Of a DNA stretch of 64,000 bases, positions 50,886 through 59,590 are shown piece after piece. The notes under the pieces were generated by a model, which did not search any database, had not been told where the DNA came from, and saw nothing but the letters and a program-made list of their open reading frames with translations. Source of the DNA: Granulicella arctica (GTDB lineage Bacteria > Acidobacteriota > Terriglobia > Terriglobales > Acidobacteriaceae); assembly GCF_013410065.1 (NCBI RefSeq), contig NZ_JACCCW010000002.1, positions 1-64,000 of the forward strand. The letters are read 5' to 3'. A program made the position numbers and the translations under genes. The number at the start of each line of letters is the position of its first letter. Position 1 is the stretch's first letter.

Positions 50886-51872
50886 TCAAAGTGTCGTCTT
50901 CACCTGTTTGTACGGTGCTGGTTTGCGGGATTTTGTCTGCGTACAGAACGCTGTAATGAGTGGCTGGCGGGTATCCATGGAACCTAATCGGCCGAATAGA
51001 CCGTCAAAGACTCCGGCAATCAGGGCCACCATCTTACGGAGCTTGTTGTTCTCATACAGAAGTACCGAAAGGAACAAAGAGAGCGTCATGAGATTAATCA
51101 GAAATGCTGACCGAAGACTCGAGCGATAGCACCATGCGATATTGAGGCCGTTTCGCGCCGCATAGTACAGGCGTGGAGGGCTATAGTTCCACTGTACGAG
51201 ATCCAGGGACCCGATCTTGTGGTCGGTCGCATCACCGAGCTCGTGCTTCATTGTCAGGGAGGTGTTGCTGAAGACCGGAACTCCCTGACTACGTGCGCGA
51301 AAGCAGTAATCGGCATCGACATAGTCGATGAAGTAGTCCTCGCGGAATGCTCCCAGCTTACGATAGGTTTCGGCCGATATGACGCATCCGGAGGAGATGA
51401 CGCTTGTGCACGGAATCAGCCCCTGATCCTCATCGCGCATGAAAATAAACTTTGCACTGACTTTGGCTTCTCCAAGGATGAGGAGCGGGATGTAGTGATC
51501 GACGTTGGTGTCGTAGATCTTGGGGCCGATCAGAAAGTATGGATGATCGAGGCTACAGCAAGCCTCGATCATCTTAACAAAGAAGTCCTCCGAGACGGTC
51601 GAATCCTGATCGAAGGTGAAGAGCAGGTCGCACTGCTTTTCCAGAAGCCACTCCATCCCTCGATTGAATGCTCCCGCAATGCCTCCATGGTTGGAGTTGA
51701 CGATCACATGGATGCCGAGATTCCTCATGCGCTGATGAAGCCCGAGATCCACACGCTGTGAGTTGTCGACTGCTACGACCATTTCGCACAGCTTCTTGAG
51801 GCCCAGGAGGTTTTCGACATGCTTTTCCGTTGGGTTGAACAGAACCGCCAACGAGCCTGGGATCGATTTCAT
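50886..51872 (-). CDS. GT2-family glycosyltransferase, rhamnosyltransferase-like
   Basis: The 328-residue product is a GT-A-fold enzyme. VVAVDNSQRVD and HVIVNSNHGGIAGAFNRGME contact the nucleotide sugar, LLFTFDQDSTVSEDF holds the DxD metal motif, and YFIDYVDADYCFRARSQG is the acceptor-side ED-like motif of the RfbF/RfbN rhamnosyltransferase type. A hydrophobic patch near residue 260 may attach it to the membrane. ATG 51872 is preferred to GTG 51875 because AGGA is then five bases away. It is in one direction with the GT1 and MFS genes. Confidence 0.87.
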   Translation of the reverse strand: MKSIPGSLAVLFNPTEKHVENLLGLKKLCEMVVAVDNSQRVDLGLHQRMRNLGIHVIVNSNHGGIAGAFNRGMEWLLEKQCDLLFTFDQDSTVSEDFFVKMIEACCSLDHPYFLIGPKIYDTNVDHYIPLLILGEAKVSAKFIFMRDEDQGLIPCTSVISSGCVISAETYRKLGAFREDYFIDYVDADYCFRARSQGVPVFSNTSLTMKHELGDATDHKIGSLDLVQWNYSPPRLYYAARNGLNIAWCYRSSLRSAFLINLMTLSLFLSVLLYENNKLRKMVALIAGVFDGLFGRLGSMDTRQPLITAFCTQTKSRKPAPYKQVKTTL

Positions 51873-51972
51873 CACTTTCCTAGCTCCGTTTCTTCTACTG
51901 TTTCAACCGCCCCACGCGGTGCGAACTCACCTGGTACCGCTTTGGCTATCGACAGCGCCAGCATAGAAGAGA

Positions 51973-53253
51973 TTACTGGTTCGTAAGGGTCAATTCAGCC
52001 GGTAGCTTCCTTACGGCAGACTTGGCAACAGCCTCGATCACAGAAAGAGCCTTTAGGCCTGCGGTCTCGCCCGAAACCATCCTGGACTGAACTGTGATGC
52101 AATTCTGTTGAATAGTTTCACTTTCCAGCAGGCGCTTGAGGGAGGGATATATATCAAACCCCTTCTCTTCCTTAAGTTCAAAACCACAGCCTAGACGTTC
52201 GATGTTCGACGCGTTATCAAACTGATCCATCGCATGCGGCTTAACCAGTTGCGGTATGCCTGCTACGAATGCCTGGGAGGCTGTGCCGATACCACCATGA
52301 TGCACTAACGCTCTCACATGCGGTAATAGCTTGCTTAAGGGAATATAGGAACGGACGAGAATGCTGGGGGGGAACTTGGGTAATACAGTTTCGGCCCGAG
52401 CTATAAATACGCCTCTCAGACCAAGCTCCTGTAACGCCTCGGCTGCTGCCGAATAATAAGAGAACCCATCCGCCAAGGTGGACCCCAGAGTGAAAACGAC
52501 TGGCTTCTCGCCACTCGCAAGAAATTCCTGTAGCTCCGGATCGATTTCGCGGAAGTCTGCCTCGTCGAAGAGCGGAAATCCTGCCAGAGTGACGTTGGGT
52601 GGCCAGTCTGACTGGGGTTCTGCAAACCAGGCCGGAAACAGGGCCAGGACACCTTGTGGAGAAGATAGCCAACGGCACATAATGCGTTTGACTGGTGGCA
52701 GTCCCAATTCTGCACGCAGACCATTGATATCGGGCCCACAGACCCTATCGAGGACTCCGCGTTCAAACGCCCATAACAGAGCTGCCCGTACGGGGTAGGG
52801 CATGTAGCCCGGAACCGGAAGCTGCTTGAGGACTGGCGGTTTCTTTGCGGAGAAAAATATCGCGGGAGAGACATTCAGCGTGACAAGCGGCACGCCGTAT
52901 TGCTCCTGCAAGAGTCTTGCGCCAATGGCCCAGGGGTGAGCGGCTATAACCGTGTCCTCGTCGATCTCCTTTAGAAGCAAGTCGTACATTGGGCGAATTC
53001 TGGTTGATAACGGCTGCCACAATTCTTTCAAGGAGCTGCGGGGATTCCACATCGCGGGATTATTAATGTCAGCGTAATACTCTTCTACTGTTCCCATCGG
53101 AAGGTGGCGGAGACCACACCGTTCTGCGGCGTCAGCAAAGATTGAATTTGCGCAGAATGTCACCTTGTGCCCGTGTCGTGCAAACGTACGGCTCAATCCG
53201 AGCAAGGGGTGTACATCCCCAACGCTGCCAAGTGCAACCACGATAATATGCAA
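51973..53253 (-). CDS. GT1-family glycosyltransferase (MGT/RhlB/sterol-glycosyltransferase type)
   Basis: The 426-residue GT-B enzyme has LGSVGDVHPLLGLSRTFARHG at the start, VFTLGSTLADGFSYYSAAAE mid-way, and the donor-binding signature HHGGIGTASQAFVAGIPQLV with DQFDNASNIERLG near residue 345. The type includes rhamnosyltransferase RhlB and glucosyltransferases for lipids and macrolides. The start is TTG at 53253 after GGGGGAG. It is the first gene of the minus-strand set, divergent from the condensation-domain acyltransferase, so it probably glycosylates a hydrophobic or polyketide-like acceptor. Confidence 0.88.
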   Translation of the reverse strand: MHIIVVALGSVGDVHPLLGLSRTFARHGHKVTFCANSIFADAAERCGLRHLPMGTVEEYYADINNPAMWNPRSSLKELWQPLSTRIRPMYDLLLKEIDEDTVIAAHPWAIGARLLQEQYGVPLVTLNVSPAIFFSAKKPPVLKQLPVPGYMPYPVRAALLWAFERGVLDRVCGPDINGLRAELGLPPVKRIMCRWLSSPQGVLALFPAWFAEPQSDWPPNVTLAGFPLFDEADFREIDPELQEFLASGEKPVVFTLGSTLADGFSYYSAAAEALQELGLRGVFIARAETVLPKFPPSILVRSYIPLSKLLPHVRALVHHGGIGTASQAFVAGIPQLVKPHAMDQFDNASNIERLGCGFELKEEKGFDIYPSLKRLLESETIQQNCITVQSRMVSGETAGLKALSVIEAVAKSAVRKLPAELTLTNQ

Positions 53254-53831
53254 AGCCTTCTCCCCCTTTTTGCCGCCCTGATGAGAACCAGCCCGAGCAA
53301 AACACCCTCGATTGCCTGATCTTTACCGAATAAAAGCTTTCTGATTTTGTCCGGCGTGGCTGGCGCACCGGCTTTCCAAATCGATGAGATGTCCTGCCTT
53401 TTCTACTGTGGAAAATCGGCTGGATTGATCTTGATAGGCAATTGGATAAATATGGACTTTAGTAATACATTCATCCAGCCGTCTCTAACGAATGACATCC
53501 GAACTTCGTTAGAGGTAAAGAGGGTTGGGTCCTGATCTGCACTGCATTTAGCAATCTGATCGATACGAATCATCATCTGCCGCTCGTTTACGGTGAAATG
53601 CTCTGGGAATCGAAGCACGGCAGACTTGAAAGCATTGAAATATCATGGCTGTTACTGGGATCATACTGTACTGTTCGAAGCAGTTCAAGCTTTAGTAACT
53701 AAATTATTGTTACGAATAATCCATGTTCTTATTACGACAGTATTGATTGAATTATGGCACCCGCGGGGCTTGGGGTCTTCATGCGCCAAAGTCAAACGCA
53801 ATGGAATAGATATAGGGAAACAGGCCACGAT
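53254..53831. promoter_or_regulatory. divergent control region of the glycolipid-like cluster
   Basis: About 580 bp between the divergent GT1 and acyltransferase genes. The part from 53680 to 53750 is clearly AT-rich (TAAATTATTGTTACGAATAA), unlike the GC-rich surroundings, and probably holds promoters. A 71-codon GTG-started minus-strand frame at 53403-53618 has protein-like composition (MNVLLKSIFIQLPIKINPAD) but no ribosome-binding site; it may be a small gene or a gene remnant. Confidence 0.4.
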
Positions 53832-55124
53832 ATGAAGAGAAAGATGTTGTTTTTCGAGCGGATCATGTACTTTGATGGTCAAACACCTGTTAACTGTCTC
53901 ATAACGGCAAGAATACGAGGGTCCATTGCAGTAGATGACCTTCGTGCAGCCTTGGATAAGGTGCAGGCCAAACACCCCTTGCTACGGGCGCATGTGGAAG
54001 AAGAAGATCGCCAGCTCTATTTTGTGTTCGACGCAAATCCTCCAAAGATTCCATTGCGCATTGTGGAGCGCCAAGCCGAAGGGGATTGGCTGAAGAATAC
54101 AAAGGAGGAATGGAAGAAACCGTTTGATATGGTCAATGGCCCCCTGGTCCGCATGGTCTGGATCAGATCGGACGAGGTTTCTGAGTTGCTGCTGGTTGGC
54201 CATCATTGCGCATGTGACGGCGCTTCGCTTGTCTCTATCTACAAGGAGCTTTTACTACTGGTAGATCAACCCGATCTGCCATTGATCGCTTATGAGCCTT
54301 TCCAGTCTCTGAAGGATTTGATTCCCAAGGAAATTTTTTCCAATGTAAGAAAAGGCCTTGTGATCAGGGGAAAAGCGGCTCTTGCTCGGCTATTCTTTGC
54401 CTTAACGAGCAAGAAAGCGGCGGAGAATCCTCAAGGCGAACATTATTTACTTTGTTCAAGGGCGGATGAAAAGGCATCCACAGCATTCGCTGATCGCTGC
54501 AAAAAAGAAGGCACAACGCCCTATTCTGCTATGTGCGTGGCATTTATGCAGGCCTTTGGTGAGGTGAGAAGAACCGATTTCAAAAATAAAATGATGTGCC
54601 CAGTCAACATTAGAAGGTATGTAAAGAGCATTGCCCCCGACATGATATTCAACTATGCCCCCACGGTCATGCTCTCACTCAGTACGGATCAAGGGGATGA
54701 TTTCTGGGGGCTGGCGAAAAAACTCAAACAGTCGATGTTAGAAGAAGTTGAGCGATTGGATGCCTATGAGTATCTGATGGCGGCTGAACATCTTCACGCT
54801 GCTATTCCTAAACTCATCACCCTCCTGCCGCGTCTTAAAGGGAAGCATGACTTTATTTTCTCGAATGTTGGACGTTTAGAGATACAGGAAGATTACCGGA
54901 CATTCAAAGTGGAAAGTTTTCTCAGTTCTACGACGGCACTTCCCTGGAGGGACTCGACTACGATTGTCACCACTTCTTTTCGTGGGCAGATCGATCTGGC
55001 GTTTGTTTCAAACGAGTCATTTTTACCTTATGCAGATGCAGTTGCGATCAGAGAACGAGCCCTTCACATATTGACGGATGTTGTGGAAGCCGGAATGCTC
55101 TTCGAGTCTTCTGAAGGAGCGTGA
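53832..55124 (+). CDS. condensation-domain acyltransferase (PapA/alcohol-acyltransferase type)
   Basis: The product is about 430 residues from ATG 53832; an ATG at 53781 would add 17 residues. The fold is that of chloramphenicol-acetyltransferase/condensation enzymes: LLVGHHCACDGASLVSIYKE carries the catalytic HHxxxDG (about residue 125), and HDFIFSNVGRLEIQ is the PapA5-like C-terminal motif. Stand-alone members esterify hydroxyl groups of lipids or sugars with fatty acyl groups from CoA or carrier proteins. Codon use is more AT-rich than in nearby genes, hinting at transfer. It is divergent from the GT1-GT2-MFS set. Confidence 0.82.
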   Translation: MKRKMLFFERIMYFDGQTPVNCLITARIRGSIAVDDLRAALDKVQAKHPLLRAHVEEEDRQLYFVFDANPPKIPLRIVERQAEGDWLKNTKEEWKKPFDMVNGPLVRMVWIRSDEVSELLLVGHHCACDGASLVSIYKELLLLVDQPDLPLIAYEPFQSLKDLIPKEIFSNVRKGLVIRGKAALARLFFALTSKKAAENPQGEHYLLCSRADEKASTAFADRCKKEGTTPYSAMCVAFMQAFGEVRRTDFKNKMMCPVNIRRYVKSIAPDMIFNYAPTVMLSLSTDQGDDFWGLAKKLKQSMLEEVERLDAYEYLMAAEHLHAAIPKLITLLPRLKGKHDFIFSNVGRLEIQEDYRTFKVESFLSSTTALPWRDSTTIVTTSFRGQIDLAFVSNESFLPYADAVAIRERALHILTDVVEAGMLFESSEGA

Positions 55125-55598
55125 GCGTATGTCTGCAAGTCGTTGCCCGGGCAATTTCTTCCGTCATCTTGTAGTGGATACGATGTATCTGAGCTCATCG
55201 TCGTGCTCGCCAATTATGTGGTTACGCGACAATGCTTGGAGGGTGCGGCGACCTTGCGGACTATGCTAGAGCTGCTGAACAGGAAGATTCGTCCATAGGC
55301 TGTGTCTTGTAGTGACTATCTCTCCGCGATCGAGGCCATGAAGTCCGTAATGGTTGCGCGCCTTCGCATACCACTGGAGGCAGTTTTTGTCGGATGCGAG
55401 AGCCTGCACGATGCCGAATATCTCAAGGTGCTGCTTGCCTCAAGTTGCTGCAAAAATTGGTTTTATAGTCGACCAGCATGGCGACCATCTCCGCTTGTGA
55501 CTTTGATGGAACCGAAGCTGGTGGTTTGACAGTGTTCGCATTACGTTTCCGCTACTATGGAATGGACTTGAATCCACAGAATACTTGAGGAAGAAGGC
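55125..55598. other. gap with possible gene remnant
   Basis: No intact gene. One plus-strand frame near 55180-55290 reads DVSELIVVLANYVVTRQC then LEGAATLRTMLELLNRKIRP, which looks like protein but has no start or known match. The last 80 bp, before the regulator, contain TTTGACAG near 55522 as a possible -35 element. Confidence 0.3.
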
Positions 55599-56969
55599 GT
55601 GCCGACAATGGTTCCCGCACCTCAGCAATTTGAACTAGACTCCGATGCATCCTGGGAGCTCTTGCTTCGAGTTGTTAATAGTAATGAGCTCAAACGGTCA
55701 TTGCGGCTTCGTGAACTGCTGCTCTATCTCGGCAAGCGGTCGCTGAAGTCCAACATCCCGAGCATTCGTGAGCAGGAGATTGGCTCTTCCGTATTCGGAA
55801 GGCCGGAAGACTATGACACCGGCATCGACAATATCGTTCGGGTCAATGTCTCGGAGTTGCGGAAGCGGCTAGCCCACTACTTTCAGGATGAAGGTGCAGC
55901 GGAATCGATCATCATCGAGATTCCCCGTGGTGGTTACTTCCTGGTTTTCCTGTGTAGATCGGTTGAAATAGGCAGCAAGGGGCAGGAGCATGACTGCACA
56001 GCGGAACTCGTAACGAACGTCCATGTTCCCGATCCTCAGATGCGGATTGAACAGGAGATTGTCAGTGCGTCCCTGCAAGGGGATGTCGTGCCGCAAATTG
56101 CTGGCCGCGGGCTTCCGTGGATACTCGGCACCGCTTTGATCCTAGCTATGTCTGCCTTCATCTTTATGGTCTGGCAGAACCACACGCTTCGGTTGCAGTT
56201 GCAGCCATGGCATGCGGATTCCAACCGTGCCGCTTTCTGGTCACAGTTCTTTGCCTCGGGGCAAGAGGTTGATATCGTTACGGCCGACACCTCGTATGCG
56301 ATTGCGGAAGACCTGCTCCAGCGACCGATCTCGCTGGACGATTACCTTGACTACAAATACAAGAGCGATGTTAGCCTTCCTGACATTACGGCTCAGACGC
56401 GCGATGCCCTGCATCTGGTTCTCGATCGCAATACGGGCAGCGTCGGCGACTTCGAGGCTGCCGAGCGCATTATGCAATTGGATGCCTACTTCCCTTTACT
56501 CAAGCTGGCCTCTGCCCGTTCCTATACGGCACAGAGTATCAAGGACAATAATGTCATTTTGATCGGAGGCCGCGCATCGAACCCATGGGAGGAGCTATAC
56601 AGAGACAGAATGAATTTTTCTGTGGAGTACGACCCGTTGCTGCATCGCTCTTATGTGCTCAACCGCTCGCCATCCGAAGGAGAGCAACATATCTATGAGA
56701 TCGTTCAAAACCCCGATCGGGCTTACAGTGTCGTTGCCTTTGTGCCGAACTTCAGCAATCACCGCTATGCATTGATCATCGCCGGAACCGATTCCCAGGG
56801 AACCCGTGCCGCAGGCGAGTTCATTACCTCCAGTGAAGGACTTGCAGCAATCCGGCAACGGTTGCCGGCAGACCGCTATCCCTATTTTGAGGTGCTTTTG
56901 TCCTCTTCTCGTTTAGAGGGAACGACGCTTCACACAGTGATCCAGACCTCAAGAGGCTACGCTCACTAA
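55599..56969 (+). CDS. membrane-tethered transcriptional regulator (HTH-TM-periplasmic sensor), copy B
   Basis: The product is 456 residues from GTG 55599 (GAGG eight bases before); ATG 55608 is equally possible. It has the same architecture as the protein at 38114: winged-helix-like domain (KRSLRLRELLLYLGKRSL, EQEIGSSVFGRPEDYDTG, NIVRVNVSELRKRLAHYF, IIIEIPRGGYFLVF), one span near residue 175 (GLPWILGTALILAMSAFIFM) and a periplasmic domain (DIVTADTSYAIAEDLLQRPI, NVILIGGRASNPWEELY, YSVVAFVPNFSNHRYALI, GTDSQGTRAAGEFI). The sensor halves align along their length (ILIGG-K/R-x-NPW, AGTDS, YFEVLL, G-T/S-L). It is 107 bp upstream of the GH92 gene, its likely target. Confidence 0.8.
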   Translation: MPTMVPAPQQFELDSDASWELLLRVVNSNELKRSLRLRELLLYLGKRSLKSNIPSIREQEIGSSVFGRPEDYDTGIDNIVRVNVSELRKRLAHYFQDEGAAESIIIEIPRGGYFLVFLCRSVEIGSKGQEHDCTAELVTNVHVPDPQMRIEQEIVSASLQGDVVPQIAGRGLPWILGTALILAMSAFIFMVWQNHTLRLQLQPWHADSNRAAFWSQFFASGQEVDIVTADTSYAIAEDLLQRPISLDDYLDYKYKSDVSLPDITAQTRDALHLVLDRNTGSVGDFEAAERIMQLDAYFPLLKLASARSYTAQSIKDNNVILIGGRASNPWEELYRDRMNFSVEYDPLLHRSYVLNRSPSEGEQHIYEIVQNPDRAYSVVAFVPNFSNHRYALIIAGTDSQGTRAAGEFITSSEGLAAIRQRLPADRYPYFEVLLSSSRLEGTTLHTVIQTSRGYAH

Positions 56970-57038
56970 GACCTTATTCCTTACACCGCGTTTTACGCTC
57001 TTACTTGTAAAGAGATCGTGTAAAGGCTTGATTGCTTA

Positions 57039-57048
57039 CTTGCGCAAG
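57039..57048. promoter_or_regulatory. palindrome CTTGCGCAAG before the GH92 gene
   Basis: A perfect 10-bp palindrome lies 29-38 bp upstream of the GH92 start. The CTTGCGC part recurs at the end of the 32-bp elements near copy A of the regulator and, on the other strand, at 59565-59572 before the receptor. The core is too short to be significant alone. Confidence 0.3.
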
Positions 57049-57076
57049 CCATTGTTGAAACGCAGAATGGCTTGCA

Positions 57077-59326
57077 ATGTCCCGAATTACATTTCCAGCT
57101 CTTCTCCTGCCCTTCGTTCTAGCAGGGTTGCTTTTTCCTTCTTGTGGAGGAACCGTCTTTGCCGCGGATAGAGCCTCCGATCTTACTCCTGAAGATCAGG
57201 TAAATGTCATGATCGGCACTGCGGCCGAGGGCCAGACCTTTCCCGCTACGGGCGTTCCTTTTGCCATGACGCAGTGGACCCCGCAGACGCACGCCGGTGA
57301 GGTCAAATGTGTAGCCCCGTACTACGCGGCAGATACCCGTATCCAGGGATTTCGCGGCAGCCACTTTCTCTCGGGATCCTGCACCCAGGACTATGGCAGC
57401 TTTACGCTGATGCCTCTCAATCGTAGCGCTCAACTTGGGCCGGTTGAGCGTTCGTCCTCGTTCACTCGCCAAAGCGAGCAGGCCCATCCTTATTCATATA
57501 GCGTCGATCTAAAGGACAGCGGTATTCATGCCGAGATCACCGGGGCTGAACGTTCGGGAATGATGCGGTTCCACTTTCGTACCGGACAGAAGATTGGCTG
57601 GATGGCCGTCGAGAACAATCTGCGGCTTGGCAAGGGCATGATCCGTATCGATCCAGAGCGCCAGGAGATTACGGGCGAAAACCCTGTACATCGCATCTAT
57701 GCCGGAGCCGACCAGCCAGCCGGTTTTTCAGGATTTGTAGTGGTGGTCTTCGATCGGCCCTTTCGTGTAGGAGGAACCTGGGCCGGTAAGCAGCGCAAGG
57801 ATGGCTCTCTTGAGCAAAACTCCACGGAGAAGAGTGTGGGAGCGTTTGTCTCATTCGATCTTCCTGCCGACCGAACTGTTCGTGTGCGGATAGGAACATC
57901 GTTCACCAGCCTGGAAGAAGCGCGCCGCAATCTTTCTGAGGAGATCCCCGACTGGAACTTTGATGCTGCTGTCGCTCGTGCGCGCATGGCCTGGAACAAG
58001 GCGTTCTCAGTCGTCCAGATCCATGGCATTTCGGCCGACCGGACCATCTTTTATACGGCGCTCTATCATTCAATGCTTGCGCCTCGCATCTTCTCGGACC
58101 GTAGCGGAACCTATCCACGTTTTGCAGGGGGACAGAGCATCGAAACCGCCAAGGGCTTCACCTACTACTGCGACTACTCTGTCTGGGATACCTTTCGTGC
58201 GGTTCATCCTCTGTTAACGATCCTCGACCCCCGTCGAGATGCGGACATGGTTCAGTCTCTCATTGCCAAGGGAGAGCAGGGAGGATTCCTGCCGATCTTT
58301 CCTGCCTGGAACAGCTACACATCCGAAATGACTGGGGACCATTCTGTCGCGATCATAGCCGATGCCTATGTCAAAGGCATTCGGGGCTTTGATGCGGAGG
58401 CGGCCTACCGGTTGATGCGCAAAAATGCTACCGAAGAGCCAGACAGCCTGGAACTATATAAGGATGGACGTGGTCGCCGCGGGCTGGAGTCCTATCTTAA
58501 ATATGGCTATATTCCGCTGGAAGACCATGTGCCGTATGCCTTCCATGGGAACGAACAGGTCTCTCGTACACTGGACTACGCCTTCGACGACTATGAGGTC
58601 AGTGTCATGGCGAAGGCGCTCGGCCATACTGAGGATGCCGCACTCTTTGCCAAACGCGCGCAGAACTACCGCAATGTCATCGATCCCGAGACCGGTTTTG
58701 CTCGTGGTCGCCATGCGGACGGCTCATGGATTGAGCCCTTTGATCCGATGGCCCCGGCCAGTTACGTTACCGAATCGACGCCATTCGTCTCTACTTTCTT
58801 TGTGCCGCAGGACATTCCCGGCCTGATTCAGTTCGTTCACGGGCCGGAGTCGTTTGTGAAGAAACTTGACGATCTCTTTGCGAAGGGTATCTACGACCAC
58901 GGCAACGAGCCCAGCCACCACATTGCATACCTCTACGATGATGCGGGCGTACCCTGGAAGACCCAGAAGCACGTCCACGAGATTATGACCCTCCAGTACG
59001 CCGACAGCAATGCTGGCTTGGCTGGCAATGACGATGCGGGACAGATGTCGGCCTGGTATGTGATGTCGGCCTTGGGGTTCTATTCGGTCACGCCGGGAAC
59101 GCCACGCTATTCGATTGGGACTCCTCGCTTTGACGATACGACGGTGAAGGTTGGGGGAGGGAAGGAGTTGCATATTTGTGCCCCTGGTGCGGAGTCCGGA
59201 AAGTTTTACATCCGATCGGTCCATCTCAACGGCGTCCTGCTACCGCGAAGCTATCTTCTTCACTCCGAAGTGGTAGGCGGTGGGGAACTGGTATTTGAGA
59301 TGAGCAGTCGCCCGACAGGGCTGTAA
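57077..59326 (+). CDS. secreted GH92-family alpha-mannosidase
   Basis: The 749-residue product has a signal peptide (ALLLPFVLAGLLFPSCGGTVFAA) followed by the GH92 N-terminal beta domain (DQVNVMIGTAAEGQTFPATG, RGSHFLSGSCTQDYGSF) and an (alpha/alpha)6 barrel: YYCDYSVWDTFRAVHPLL near residue 355, GNEPSHHIAYLYDDAGVPW near residue 613 and AGNDDAGQMSAWYVMSALGF near residue 645. The calcium- and acid-bearing GNDD-GQMSAWY signature is decisive. GH92 enzymes are calcium-dependent exo-alpha-mannosidases, often alpha-1,2. It lies between the copy-B regulator and a TonB receptor, pointing to mannose-containing glycans. Confidence 0.92.
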   Translation: MSRITFPALLLPFVLAGLLFPSCGGTVFAADRASDLTPEDQVNVMIGTAAEGQTFPATGVPFAMTQWTPQTHAGEVKCVAPYYAADTRIQGFRGSHFLSGSCTQDYGSFTLMPLNRSAQLGPVERSSSFTRQSEQAHPYSYSVDLKDSGIHAEITGAERSGMMRFHFRTGQKIGWMAVENNLRLGKGMIRIDPERQEITGENPVHRIYAGADQPAGFSGFVVVVFDRPFRVGGTWAGKQRKDGSLEQNSTEKSVGAFVSFDLPADRTVRVRIGTSFTSLEEARRNLSEEIPDWNFDAAVARARMAWNKAFSVVQIHGISADRTIFYTALYHSMLAPRIFSDRSGTYPRFAGGQSIETAKGFTYYCDYSVWDTFRAVHPLLTILDPRRDADMVQSLIAKGEQGGFLPIFPAWNSYTSEMTGDHSVAIIADAYVKGIRGFDAEAAYRLMRKNATEEPDSLELYKDGRGRRGLESYLKYGYIPLEDHVPYAFHGNEQVSRTLDYAFDDYEVSVMAKALGHTEDAALFAKRAQNYRNVIDPETGFARGRHADGSWIEPFDPMAPASYVTESTPFVSTFFVPQDIPGLIQFVHGPESFVKKLDDLFAKGIYDHGNEPSHHIAYLYDDAGVPWKTQKHVHEIMTLQYADSNAGLAGNDDAGQMSAWYVMSALGFYSVTPGTPRYSIGTPRFDDTTVKVGGGKELHICAPGAESGKFYIRSVHLNGVLLPRSYLLHSEVVGGGELVFEMSSRPTGL

Positions 59327-59590
59327 CGAAGGTTCATAGCGCTTTCACAAATCTTTTAGAGAGGGTTATGGGTTTCATACAATCCGCAAGAACTCTCTTA
59401 CGTGATTCCTTACATTGATCTCACCGTAAATTCACTTGTTCATGTTGTTTGCAGCTAGGCATGATGACCAACATCAATCGGACCTGGAAATTTCTCTACA
59501 GTAGACATAAAAAAGCAAGCTGCCATGACGGCATATAGGAAGTACTTCGCAATTTTGAGGTTTACGCGCAAGCGGTAATAAGGAGAAAAG

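Noticed and set aside
53403..53618. 71-codon minus-strand ORF in the divergent gap
   Set aside because: Its composition is protein-like, but it has a GTG start without a ribosome-binding site and no known relatives. Noted within the control region instead of as a gene.
59327..59590. AGAGAG...CTCTCT complementary arms after the GH92 gene as a terminator
   Set aside because: Only six pairs separated by about 30 bases and no T-run; not distinguishable from chance.
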